This document shows positions 53,218 through 62,159 of a stretch of 64,000 bases of DNA, piece by piece. The translations under genes were made by a program, and so were the position numbers. The notes under the pieces were generated by a model. The model was not told where the DNA came from and made no database searches. It saw only the letters and a program-made list of their open reading frames with translations. How positions within the stretch are numbered: the first letter of the stretch is position 1; every line of letters starts with the position of its first letter. Origin of the DNA: Pseudocolwellia sp048296855 (lineage in GTDB: Bacteria > Pseudomonadota > Gammaproteobacteria > Enterobacterales > Alteromonadaceae); NCBI GenBank assembly GCA_048296855.1, contig CP182631.1; one strand, written 5' to 3'.

Positions 53218-55572
53218 TTACTCAACGTTTAACACTACTTTGATTGTTGCTGATGCAAGGTTAGCAACATCATATACAATGATCTCGTCGTGATATATAC
53301 CAGAAGCTAACGTGTTGTAATCGACTAAGGTAATAATAAGCTCACTTGGCTTTTCAGTATCTTTAGTTCCTACTATCCAATCTTCATTTCTTAAGGCTTG
53401 CCAGCCACTATCAATATTGCCTAAATTAACAATAAACTGTTCATCTTCCGGTTTAGCTAACGGTACATTAAAGGTTACTTCAAGTGTGTCAGGCATAAAT
53501 GGCGCTATGTTGGCAGTAATATTATTACTTGATTTATCGTTTGTTATTATGTGTTGAGCACTGAGTGAAAAACTAATATCAACAGGCGATATATTAAATA
53601 ATTGAGTATTGTTAGAGGCAGAAATACTCGACATTAATTGTTGTTGCGTACTGTAGGTATTAATGTGTGTTTCATACAATATAGGTGAAGTATTAGGTAC
53701 TTTAATTGTTCTTATATAATGAGGCTGATTAAGGCTATTTAGGTAAACAGAGTGAGTAACTATATTATCTTCACTTGAGGTTATATCTTCATTTACAATT
53801 GTTTCAGTGGCTTGATCCGCTCTTAGTACCGTTTCTTCTTTCGCTAATAAACCATTATCAGTAAAGCTTGTACCATCAAAACTCAGCCATTCAGATGTTT
53901 TACTCACAAGGTATAGATTTTTTTCATCGTTAGTTACGGCTAAATCTATAATAGGTTCTTCATCAGGCAGACTCGTAGGGTGGTAACTATGAGTTAAGTT
54001 AGTGGCTACTTTTTCTGTGGTATAGTCGTTTACTTCAACTTTAAATCTTTTTATTTTAGATAAACTCGAATCCGTATTATCAATTGCAAATACACTATGA
54101 GTTAATTCAGCAACTGCAATTTTAGTTGGGTTAAATCCTTCTTCATTATTAAAGTAAAGGCTTTTTAAGTTTTCGTCTGCAAACTCTAAAGCGGTTGTTA
54201 ATACAAAATATCGGCCAGACAATCTAACGATACGATCAGGTGCAGCAACTATCGTCCAATCTTCAATTTCACTTATGGTATTGTCTGCTAAGTTGATTCT
54301 ATATCTATGGGTAACCGTAGATGTTTCATCATCACTCGTTGTTGTTTCAGTTGCTTGAGCTAGCAAGTAGGTGCCTTGTGGGTGCATAACAAACTGTGCT
54401 ACTTGGGTGCCTTCAGGTGAAGCAATTAAAGTATTAAGCAATTCCCCCGTGTAAATATTAAACACTTTAATTTCATTATTTACACCAACATATACCAAAG
54501 GCTGCGAAGGAGATGTTGCAATCGCATTAGTGTTTACTAAAACATTACTCAGATCTATATCTTGTTTTTCAGTTAAGGTAGTTGAATGAAATAAACTTAC
54601 GCTTACAACATCAGTAATAGCTTCGTTTGTAGTATTTGATTCAATACTAATGTCGGCTAGTGATGTTGCATTTTCAGTTACCTTTGAAGTATCTGCGCTT
54701 ATTTTAAGGGTATTTCCATCTGCTAAAGGCGTTAAAGTTAGCCAATCAGCCGTTGTAGTTGCTGTCCAATCAATCACTTTTTCTGCATTGTTTGATACAG
54801 ATATAACCGTTTCAGTTATGTTGCTATTAGGCGTAGAAACTAAAGCAACATGCGGTTGGCTAGCAAAAAGGTAAGTGTTATCTAACCCTAGTTCTACAGG
54901 AATAATAAACTCTTCACCTGTTGTCGTATTTTTTAATGTGATGTCAGTTTGTTGTAAACCTGAATCGGTAAAAGAGCTGATATCAGCTGAACTGGTTAGT
55001 GTCAGAGTTTTAGTTTCAGTATCTTTATCTAAAACAGGTGTTAGCCAAGCCGCTGTTGTAGAAGCTTCCCAAGTATCATCGGTTGAATTAAGAAGAGTAA
55101 TAGTTTGGCTTGCTATGTTATTTTGTCCCGCAACTGATTTAAAACTAAAAGCTGGAGCAATTAATATCGAAACATCTATATCATGATGAACAAGATCAAC
55201 ACTGTTGCCTTCAATACTGCCAGTAGAGAGCCTAACTTTAGTTTGATATAAATTAGGTATATATAGATCACTATCTAAAAGCTCAACATAAACCGTTGCG
55301 GAATTGTCGGTTACATTCTCTGTTCTAAACTTTATCCAAGATAGTGGTGTTGAATCGGGAGAAAAACCGACTAATAAGCCATCACCAGAAAATTCAACGT
55401 CAACTTTTAAAGATTGAGTCGACTTTTCCTGCGCTACCGCGCTAAAGGTTAACGATGTTTTGTCAGCTGAAATTGAATAACGTTCTTTGTCACTTGAACC
55501 ACCACATGATTGCAATACAACCAATAAGCCAGCTAGAAGAATATTTCGAATGGTTAACATGTTTTTTAACAT
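53218..55572 (-). CDS. large lipoprotein with BACON-like repeats and a beta-propeller-like region
   Basis: 784 residues, not assigned to a named family. Signal peptide with lipobox LQSCGGSS (lipidation near C23). Several ~90-110-residue beta-sandwich-like units share a paired-tryptophan pattern: PLSWIKFRTENV, DTWEASTTAAWLTPVLD, IDWTATTTADWLTLTPL and, at the end, WQALRNEDWIVG. They recall BACON domains, which bind carbohydrate or mucin in some bacteria. Between the third and last unit, residues ~345-690 contain blade-like stretches (LVYVGVNNEIKVFNIYTGELLNTL, HPQGTYLLAQ) suggesting a propeller. Strongly acidic, so surface or periplasmic. A LexA-like box overlaps the region just before its start. 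Confidence 0.7.
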   Translation of the reverse strand: MLKNMLTIRNILLAGLLVVLQSCGGSSDKERYSISADKTSLTFSAVAQEKSTQSLKVDVEFSGDGLLVGFSPDSTPLSWIKFRTENVTDNSATVYVELLDSDLYIPNLYQTKVRLSTGSIEGNSVDLVHHDIDVSILIAPAFSFKSVAGQNNIASQTITLLNSTDDTWEASTTAAWLTPVLDKDTETKTLTLTSSADISSFTDSGLQQTDITLKNTTTGEEFIIPVELGLDNTYLFASQPHVALVSTPNSNITETVISVSNNAEKVIDWTATTTADWLTLTPLADGNTLKISADTSKVTENATSLADISIESNTTNEAITDVVSVSLFHSTTLTEKQDIDLSNVLVNTNAIATSPSQPLVYVGVNNEIKVFNIYTGELLNTLIASPEGTQVAQFVMHPQGTYLLAQATETTTSDDETSTVTHRYRINLADNTISEIEDWTIVAAPDRIVRLSGRYFVLTTALEFADENLKSLYFNNEEGFNPTKIAVAELTHSVFAIDNTDSSLSKIKRFKVEVNDYTTEKVATNLTHSYHPTSLPDEEPIIDLAVTNDEKNLYLVSKTSEWLSFDGTSFTDNGLLAKEETVLRADQATETIVNEDITSSEDNIVTHSVYLNSLNQPHYIRTIKVPNTSPILYETHINTYSTQQQLMSSISASNNTQLFNISPVDISFSLSAQHIITNDKSSNNITANIAPFMPDTLEVTFNVPLAKPEDEQFIVNLGNIDSGWQALRNEDWIVGTKDTEKPSELIITLVDYNTLASGIYHDEIIVYDVANLASATIKVVLNVE

Positions 55573-55580
55573 ACAGATCC

Positions 55581-55596
55581 CTGTTTAGTTTTACAG
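55581..55596. promoter_or_regulatory. LexA-like box between the lipoprotein gene and recX
   Basis: CTGTTTAGTTTTACAG fits CTGT-N8-ACAG. It ends 8 bp before the lipoprotein start and is 132 bp before recX, whose relatives are SOS genes. The centre is less typical than the dinB box. Confidence 0.4.
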
Positions 55597-55728
55597 CTTT
55601 TTGGACTGTTTTTATATGACTATATTTTGCGTGATCATCATGCAAATGTAAAAGCTATTTATTCTCTTGTTTATTTGCTTAAAATATTCAGTAAAATAAG
55701 CCTACTCATTGTATAGGTTTTAATTTAA

Positions 55729-56157
55729 TTGAATAAAAGTATTTTACATTCCGCTATCGGGTTGTTATCTCGTAGAGAACACTCCACAAAAGAATTAACG
55801 CAAAAGCTTTTATTGAGAAAATTTGAGCTAGAAGAAATAACGCCGGTTATTGAATACCTTATTGAAGAAAACTACCTAAGCCATGAACGCTTTGCTGAAA
55901 GCGTTTTTAGAACGCGTGTAAATAGAGGTTATGGTTGGTTGTATATTAAAAATGAATTAACGCAAAAAGGTATTAGTTCATCATTAATTTCTCAATTAAA
56001 GAATAATCAGCAAATTGATTGGTATCTTCAGGCCGAGCTTGCGTATAATAAGCGTTTTGGTACAACAGCTGTTATTGATCAAAAAGATAAAGCAAAACGT
56101 GCACGATTTTTACAAAGCAGAGGTTTTTCCTCTGATGAAATTTTCGCTATTTTGTAA
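55729..56157 (+). CDS. recX: RecA regulator RecX
   Basis: Inhibits or modulates RecA filament growth. The 142-residue helical protein has the three-repeat RecX form: LLSRREHSTKELTQKLLLRKF, YLIEENYLSHERFAESVFRTRVNRGYGWLYIKNELTQKGI, and KAKRARFLQSRGFSSDEIFAIL. The start codon is TTG 55729; no ATG is available near the conserved N terminus. It is followed by alaS after 51 bp, the usual recX-alaS order, but recA does not precede it in this genome region. Confidence 0.92.
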   Translation: MNKSILHSAIGLLSRREHSTKELTQKLLLRKFELEEITPVIEYLIEENYLSHERFAESVFRTRVNRGYGWLYIKNELTQKGISSSLISQLKNNQQIDWYLQAELAYNKRFGTTAVIDQKDKAKRARFLQSRGFSSDEIFAIL

Positions 56158-56208
56158 GTAACTACAATACGAATATAAATAATTAAATGTTAACGAGTTG
56201 GATTTCCC

Positions 56209-58833
56209 ATGATTAAAACGAGTGCTGAATTACGTCAAGCATTTTTAGATTTTTACGCATCTAAGCAACATCAAATTGTAGCAAGTAGTTCTTTAGTTCC
56301 TGGTAACGACGCTACCTTACTTTTTACCAATGCTGGAATGGTACCATTTAAAGATGTTTTTTTAGGTGCAGAGCAACGTAGTTATACACGTGCTACTTCT
56401 TCGCAGCGCTGTGTTAGAGCCGGTGGTAAACACAACGACTTAGAAAATGTGGGATATACAGCTCGTCATCATACATTTTTTGAAATGTTAGGTAACTTTA
56501 GTTTTGGCGATTATTTTAAAGAACATGCTATTACTTATGCATGGGAATTTTTAACCACCGTATTAAAATTACCCAAAGAAAAACTGCTAGTAACTGTTTA
56601 TGAATCAGACGACGAAGCATTTAATTTTTGGGCTGAAAAAATAGGCGTACCTGTAGATAAAATTATTCGTATAGGTGATAAATCTCCAGATAAAAAATAC
56701 GAATCTGATAACTTTTGGTCAATGGGTGACACTGGGCCATGTGGTCCATGTTCTGAAATATTCTACGATCATGGTGAAGGTATTTTTGGTGGTCCTCCGG
56801 GATCTCCTGATGAAGATGGCGATCGCTTTATCGAAATTTGGAACCTTGTTTTTATGCAGTTCAATCGCCAAAGCGATGGAGCAATGGATCCACTTCCTAA
56901 ACCTTCTGTTGATACAGGTATGGGGCTTGAACGTATTGCGGCTATTATGCAAGGTGTTCACAGCAACTACGAAATTGATATTTTCCAAGGTTTAATTTCT
57001 GATATTGCTAACTTGTTAGACTGTAAAGATTTAGAGCATAAATCATTACGTGTAATTGCTGATCATATTCGCTCTTGTAGTTTCTTAATTACTGACGGTG
57101 TTATGCCATCAAACGAAGGCCGAGGTTACGTACTTAGACGTATTATTCGTCGTGCAATTCGTCATGGGCATAAGTTAGAAGCTAAAACAGATTTCTTTTA
57201 TAAAATAGTAGCGTCACTAGCTAAGCAAATGGGCGACGCCTACCCTGAATTAGTTGATCAACAAGCTATTATTGAAAAAATACTGCGTATTGAAGAAGAA
57301 CAATTTGGCCGTACGCTTGACCGAGGCATGGCATTACTTGAAAACATACTATCTGAAATGAAAGGTAGTGTAATTTCAGGTGAAGACGTATTCAAACTTT
57401 ACGACACTTACGGATTTCCGGCTGATTTAACCGCTGATATTGCACGCGAACGTGACCTAACTATTGATCAAGACGGTTTTGATCAAGCCATGGCACGTCA
57501 ACGTGAACGAGCGCAACAAGCTAGCCAATTTGGTACCGATTACAACGAACAGTTAAAATCTGATCAAGTCAGTGATTTTAAAGGCTATACGCAATACCAA
57601 TTATCATCAACGGTTGTAGAACTTTTTGCTAACGGCGAATCAGTAACAGAGCTGAAAGCGGGTGAACAAGGCGTTGTAATATTAGACCAAACACCATTTT
57701 ACGCAGAGTCGGGCGGACAAGTAGGTGACTCAGGTGTTTTACGTTCTGACGCTGGCGTATTTGAAGTTAAAGATACCGTTAAAGTAGGTAATGCTTTTGC
57801 TCACCAAGGTGTGGCACAAGCAGCAATTAAATTACAACAAAAGGTTAATGCAGAAATTAACCTTGAAAGCCGTAATAATATTGTTAAAAACCATACTGCT
57901 ACTCATTTACTTCATGCCGCTTTACGTAAAGTACTAGGCGACCATGTTACGCAAAAAGGCTCGTTATGTGATGCTGAAAAACTACGTTTCGATTTCTCTC
58001 ATTTTGAAGCCGTAACAGCAGAAGAATTGCATACCGTAGAGCGCATGGTAAATAGTGAAATACGTACAAACCATAAACGCAACACCGAATTAATGGCAAT
58101 AGACCAAGCCAAAGAAAAAGGCGCTATGGCACTATTTGGTGAAAAATATGACGAAGAAGTACGCGTAGTAACACTGGGTGAATTTTCTACCGAATTATGT
58201 GGCGGTGTTCATGTAAACCAAACGGGCGATATTGGCTTATTTAAAATAGCGTCTGAATCTGGTATTGCTGCTGGCGTTAGACGTATAGAAGCTTACACAG
58301 GTAACGGTGCGTTAAACTTTGTTGACGAACAAGCCAGTGCATTAAGTAAAATTGCGTCAATGGTAAAATCTGACACAAACAGCGCAGCAAGCAAAGTAGA
58401 GCTACTTATTAGTAAAGGTAAGCAACTTGAAAAAGAAATTGCCCAGCTAAAACAAACATTAGCGGCTCAAGCAGGTTCTGACTTAGTTAGCCAAGCAATC
58501 GACATTAATGGTATTAAAGTACTTATTGCGAATCTGGAAAACGCCGAAGCTAAATCATTACGTGGTATGGTAGACGACCTTAAAAACAAAATGGGCTCAG
58601 CTATTATCTTTTTAGCAACAGCTAACGACGATAAAGTGAGCTTAATTGCAGGTGTAACTAAAGACTTAACCAATAACGTTAAAGCGGGCGAATTAGTTAA
58701 TGTAGTAGCCCAGCAAGTAGGTGGTAAAGGTGGCGGACGTCCAGACATGGCGCAAGCCGGTGGTAGCCAACCAGAAAACCTAGTAGCAGCACTTGCAACC
58801 GTTAAACCATGGTTAGAAGAAAAATTAGGTTAA
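56209..58833 (+). CDS. alaS: alanyl-tRNA synthetase
   Basis: Charges tRNA-Ala; 874 residues, matching E. coli (876). Class II catalytic core ~1-240 (MGDTGPCGPCSEIFYDHG, VDTGMGLERI), tRNA-binding helices with SNEGRGYVLRRIIRRAIRHG, and the editing domain with zinc ligands NHTATHLLHAALR and ELCGGVHV. The C-terminal C-Ala domain ends GGKGGGRPDMAQAGGS. The first residues (KTSAELRQAFLDFYASKQH) fix the start. Confidence 0.98.
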   Translation: MIKTSAELRQAFLDFYASKQHQIVASSSLVPGNDATLLFTNAGMVPFKDVFLGAEQRSYTRATSSQRCVRAGGKHNDLENVGYTARHHTFFEMLGNFSFGDYFKEHAITYAWEFLTTVLKLPKEKLLVTVYESDDEAFNFWAEKIGVPVDKIIRIGDKSPDKKYESDNFWSMGDTGPCGPCSEIFYDHGEGIFGGPPGSPDEDGDRFIEIWNLVFMQFNRQSDGAMDPLPKPSVDTGMGLERIAAIMQGVHSNYEIDIFQGLISDIANLLDCKDLEHKSLRVIADHIRSCSFLITDGVMPSNEGRGYVLRRIIRRAIRHGHKLEAKTDFFYKIVASLAKQMGDAYPELVDQQAIIEKILRIEEEQFGRTLDRGMALLENILSEMKGSVISGEDVFKLYDTYGFPADLTADIARERDLTIDQDGFDQAMARQRERAQQASQFGTDYNEQLKSDQVSDFKGYTQYQLSSTVVELFANGESVTELKAGEQGVVILDQTPFYAESGGQVGDSGVLRSDAGVFEVKDTVKVGNAFAHQGVAQAAIKLQQKVNAEINLESRNNIVKNHTATHLLHAALRKVLGDHVTQKGSLCDAEKLRFDFSHFEAVTAEELHTVERMVNSEIRTNHKRNTELMAIDQAKEKGAMALFGEKYDEEVRVVTLGEFSTELCGGVHVNQTGDIGLFKIASESGIAAGVRRIEAYTGNGALNFVDEQASALSKIASMVKSDTNSAASKVELLISKGKQLEKEIAQLKQTLAAQAGSDLVSQAIDINGIKVLIANLENAEAKSLRGMVDDLKNKMGSAIIFLATANDDKVSLIAGVTKDLTNNVKAGELVNVVAQQVGGKGGGRPDMAQAGGSQPENLVAALATVKPWLEEKLG

Positions 58834-58876
58834 TAGCGCTTACTTAAATTAAATAAGAGTGAAACAACCTAAACAT

Positions 58877-58903
58877 AAAAAGACGCATCCTGCGTCTTTT
58901 TTT
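58877..58903 (+). terminator. intrinsic terminator of alaS
   Basis: AAAAAGACGCA (58877-58887) and TGCGTCTTTTT (58891-58901), loop TCC, T run of seven. Confidence 0.9.
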
Positions 58904-58939
58904 ATAGCAGTAATATTTTATATACATTAAGGATGAACA

Positions 58940-59803
58940 ATGAACTTTCAAAAATTTAATATCCCAGTAAAAACGATTATATTTCTAATCGTCGGTTTTA
59001 TTTTACTGATGGGGTCTATTTATACCGTTAACGAAGGGCATATAGGGATAGTTAAACGTTTCAGCGAAGCTAAAGAACAAGTAAACCCTGGGCTACACTT
59101 TAAAGTACCTTTTATTGATAGCGTAGAAGAAATAGAAGTAAGAACACGCAAAAACGAAGAAAGAATGGCCTCTAGCACAAAAGAACAAATGCCTGTTACG
59201 GTTAGTGTGTCTGTTAACTGGACTGTAGATAAAGCAGCTGCATTAGAGCTATTTAGACAATACGGCGGCCTTTCGCAATTTGAAAGCAGAATATTAGATC
59301 CAAGGTTTAGATCCGCAACGAAAGACGTGATCCCACGCTTTGATGCAGAAAAGCTTATTCAAGACAGAGCGAGCGCGATTCAAGCCATTGAAGCTAACTT
59401 AATTGAAGAGATGAAAGACTTCCCAGTAACAGTGGATAACATTCAAATTGAAAACATTCAGCTACCTGCTAAGTACTTAACATCTATTGAAACTAAGCAA
59501 ACAGAAAAAAACTTAGCGGCAGCCGAAGAACATAAACTCGCAAGACAAAACCTAGAAGCACAACGAGACGTAAACACCGCTAAAGCAAAAGCTGATGGTA
59601 TTAAATTAGTCGCTATTGCAGAAGCAGAATCTATTCGTATTAAAGGTTTAGCTGAAGCCGAAGCCATTACAGCAAAAGCGAAAGCATTAGGCGACAACCC
59701 ATTAATTGTTAAGTTAACAGAAGCTCAAAATTGGGACGGTAAATTACCTTCAACCATGTTAGGTGGGCAGAACATGCCTATTTTAGATATGCGAGCTAAA
59801 TAA
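58940..59803 (+). CDS. SPFH/prohibitin-type membrane protein
   Basis: Membrane-anchored band-7 protein of 287 residues: one N-terminal span (~12-30), SPFH domain (~30-200; NEGHIGIVKRFSEAKEQVNPGLHFKVPFIDSVEEIEVRT), then an Ala/Glu/Lys-rich coiled coil (~195-255) typical of prohibitin and HflC scaffolds. It may organise membrane microdomains or protease complexes; no partner gene is adjacent. RBS AAGGATG-like before ATG 58940. Its TAA stop codon is the first three bases of MITE-like copy 3; without the insertion the codon after AAA would be TAG, so the product is unchanged. Confidence 0.9.
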   Translation: MNFQKFNIPVKTIIFLIVGFILLMGSIYTVNEGHIGIVKRFSEAKEQVNPGLHFKVPFIDSVEEIEVRTRKNEERMASSTKEQMPVTVSVSVNWTVDKAAALELFRQYGGLSQFESRILDPRFRSATKDVIPRFDAEKLIQDRASAIQAIEANLIEEMKDFPVTVDNIQIENIQLPAKYLTSIETKQTEKNLAAAEEHKLARQNLEAQRDVNTAKAKADGIKLVAIAEAESIRIKGLAEAEAITAKAKALGDNPLIVKLTEAQNWDGKLPSTMLGGQNMPILDMRAK

Positions 59804-60031
59804 CCTTAGCTCGGGATAAGCAAAGTTACTCAACAAGCTATTTTTATGCCTAACTTCGTTGAATTTATTACTAATAGCTAGCTATTAGATAGAAAAATTC
59901 GCCTTGTTATACACAAAAATATCAATGTTGAGAAGCTAATATAGCTTATGAAAACAACGATACATATTAGGTTTTTGATAAATAATAACTTTAATTTATT
60001 CGCTAACATTCATTAACCCGAGTTGAGGTTA
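59801..60031 (+). repeat. 231-bp MITE-like element, copy 3
   Basis: Ends TAACCTTAGCTCGGG and CCCGAGTTGAGGTTA; flanked by TAAATA on both sides (sharing the terminal TA). Same orientation and length as copy 2 and nearly identical in the left 130 bp. Inserted between the SPFH gene and its terminator at 60068, and supplies that gene's stop codon. Confidence 0.9.
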
Positions 60032-60067
60032 AATAGTTTTTAAAATATATGAGTTTTATATAAACGA

Positions 60068-60093
60068 AAAAAGACGCTAATCAGCGTCTTTTT
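60068..60093. terminator. bidirectional terminator between the SPFH gene and hipA
   Basis: AAAAAGACGCT (60068-60078) and AGCGTCTTTTT (60083-60093), loop AATC, with A and T tails on either side. Confidence 0.9.
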
Positions 60094-60127
60094 GTATTTT
60101 AAAATCAATAAATTATATTGATTAAGG

Positions 60128-61333
60128 TTAAGTGTGCAAATGCAACGGAATAACAACCTTCAAACGTTCTAAATCACCATCGCCAACGCCGTGATTTTTG
60201 AAATATCTTCGCCATTCAGAAACAAGATCTAAGGTTTCTTTAATTATTTTTTCTGCTTTAAAACGCTTCAAACCAAATCTTTTAGCTTGCGACAATAAGT
60301 TTTCAACCGTTCCATTTCGTCCATCTGTACCAATGCCCATACCATGTTGGCCGTTTATATTAATGGGTAAAACATCATAAGCAGGTGATAAACGCCAATC
60401 TTTATTTTTGAATGAATATAAAAAAGCATGATTACGCGTATGATCATCGGTATTACCAATAAACACGTTAAACACCATACGTTGAAATAGTTCAGCAGCA
60501 TCTTCAGGAACACTACCGTGCTTCAAAATAAACTCAGACAGAAATCCATAGCTGTATGTATCTACCAACAACGAGGGATTAATAGAGCGTAAATTAATAA
60601 GAGAATTAGCACTAATAAAATGGTGAGTAGGGCGTATACCTTCTAAATCAAATCGCTCAACCAATAATACATCACCATTATTTGTTTCTAACACTTTGGT
60701 ATGTGCAACATGACCTGTTAGTTCTTTCAGCATATTCATCGAAGCATTTTCAACTTTAGCATGATTAAATAAATCATCAGCACGATTAAATTTAGCTAAA
60801 TAGGTTATGTTACCGTCAGACACTGTGGTTTTAGGACGAGCACCCCCCATACTTGAACCATATTCAAAGGCTTTTTTTGCTTCTTTAGGTATTTCTTCAT
60901 CATTTAGAATCGCGTCTTTCGCTCTCAATAACAGAGGAATATCCCCTAAAGTATTCTTATTTATTTTTAATTTAGAGGTAAGACTAGATAAGCTAAAAAC
61001 TAATGATCCCACGCCCATGCCAGCACCAGCTAATAAAAACTCAAGCGCATTTTTAGGTTTAGTATTGTGTAGCGAAAGTATAACTTTTTCACCCCACGAG
61101 TCAGCACCCGCATCAGCAAGCACACCAAACATACCTCTTTGATTGGTTGTTTTATATATATTATTAGAAAGGGGGAGGTTTAGCGGGTCGAGCGGAAATG
61201 CATCTGCTCGCGCTAAATAGCTTTTACCGTAACGAAATTCACCATATTGTTTTTTTACATCAAGAGTAACTGCACCACAAACAATAGGCTTATCTTCAAG
61301 ACCATCTATAAACACATAAGCTTTAGAAATCAT
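60128..61333 (-). CDS. hipA: HipA-family serine/threonine kinase toxin
   Basis: Toxin of a type II toxin-antitoxin pair; HipA kinases phosphorylate targets such as GltX and cause growth arrest or persistence. Starting at ATG 61333 (MISKAYVFIDGLED) the protein has 401 residues; this start overlaps the hipB stop by 11 bp, and an alternative at 61384 adds 17 unconserved residues. N-subdomain-1 ~1-100 (GEFRYGKSYLARADAFPLDP), glycine-rich ATP loop SSMGGARPKTTV, catalytic loop IGNTDDHTRNHAFL and metal-binding LSPAYDVLP are intact, so it should be active. Confidence 0.9.
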   Translation of the reverse strand: MISKAYVFIDGLEDKPIVCGAVTLDVKKQYGEFRYGKSYLARADAFPLDPLNLPLSNNIYKTTNQRGMFGVLADAGADSWGEKVILSLHNTKPKNALEFLLAGAGMGVGSLVFSLSSLTSKLKINKNTLGDIPLLLRAKDAILNDEEIPKEAKKAFEYGSSMGGARPKTTVSDGNITYLAKFNRADDLFNHAKVENASMNMLKELTGHVAHTKVLETNNGDVLLVERFDLEGIRPTHHFISANSLINLRSINPSLLVDTYSYGFLSEFILKHGSVPEDAAELFQRMVFNVFIGNTDDHTRNHAFLYSFKNKDWRLSPAYDVLPININGQHGMGIGTDGRNGTVENLLSQAKRFGLKRFKAEKIIKETLDLVSEWRRYFKNHGVGDGDLERLKVVIPLHLHT

Positions 61334-61616
61334 TCGAAAGCTCTTCAGGCGCTTTTCTTGCTTTACGTGATCTAACAGATTCAATTAATGCAGAACGTTC
61401 ATCAATGGATGCTTGTAGGTTTTGAGTTAAGTCTAAAAAAGCGAGAACATTAAATAACGCTTTAGAGTTAACACCAATCCCACGTTCAATGGCTGAAATA
61501 GTAGTACGGCTCACACCAACTCTTTTGCCTAACTCTGTTTGATCCATAGTTTCAGAGCGAACACTTTTAACAAGTAGTCCGATAGATTGTAATAAATTAT
61601 CTGAGTTTTTATGCAT
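61323..61616 (-). CDS. hipB: HipB-like antitoxin and repressor
   Basis: 97-residue helix-turn-helix protein of the Xre/HipB class: MDQTELGKRVGVSRTTISAIERG at ~24-46 is the HTH, followed by a dimerisation helix region and a basic then acidic C-terminal tail (RSRKARKAPEELSNDF). It should bind and neutralise HipA and repress the operon. The start codon lies inside the left arm of a 15-bp inverted repeat. The gene precedes hipA, the canonical order. Confidence 0.88.
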   Translation of the reverse strand: MHKNSDNLLQSIGLLVKSVRSETMDQTELGKRVGVSRTTISAIERGIGVNSKALFNVLAFLDLTQNLQASIDERSALIESVRSRKARKAPEELSNDF

Positions 61617-61659
61617 TATATTTAAGTCATTAGCTTCTTATGAGTTAAATATAATGCAT
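61611..61659. promoter_or_regulatory. candidate HipB operator, 15-bp inverted repeat over the hipB start
   Basis: ATGCATTATATTTAA (61611-61625) and TTAAATATAATGCAT (61645-61659) are exact complements with a 19-bp spacer. The left arm covers the hipB ATG. Confidence 0.65.
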
Positions 61660-62159
61660 ATTGTTTTATTTGTCTATTATGTATCAAATTTTAATCAATA
61701 GTGTTTGAAGAGGCTATGTGTTTATGGTGTAAGAGAATGTGGATTTCGCAACTTTAACGATTTCTTTTCGTCGTTAAAGAACGTTGTTGAACAAACGAAG
61801 TGCGTTAGTAAGTCTTTGATTTTAATAGGCCCCCGTTTAGTAATTCGGGGGTAAAGGTTAAGGGGGTGACGAACTATTAGCTTAGATGGTTTGTTTTAGC
61901 GACCGACCTTATTCCTTATGTTTTTACGTTCTAATATCTAAGTTTGATTTGTTAATAATAATCTATTTAGTTTACTGTTATGCATATAGTGTCCTATGCG
62001 TTCTTGCTATTTATAATTTCATTTTTTAATCAACATACTAAGTGATTGAGGATTATATTTAAGTTATATATATTGGCTTTAATTTAGGATAATTAGTTGG
62101 CTGTTTTTTTGTTTGTAGTAAACGAGAATAGTTTCTATTAATAAACTGTTAGGATTTTT
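61660..62159. other. 500-bp non-coding gap with two strong hairpins
   Basis: CTTTAACGA/TCGTTAAAG (61752-61760 and 61771-61779) and CCCCCG/CGGGGG (61830-61835 and 61846-61851) are perfect stems. The second is followed by TAAAGG, not T-rich. The part from 61900 on is AT-rich. No reading frame of note; the hairpin block could be a small RNA, but no promoter is convincing. Confidence 0.4.

Noticed and set aside
61752..61851. tRNA or other named RNA gene in the hairpin block
   Set aside because: The two stems do not form a cloverleaf or any known riboswitch pattern, and no promoter is evident.
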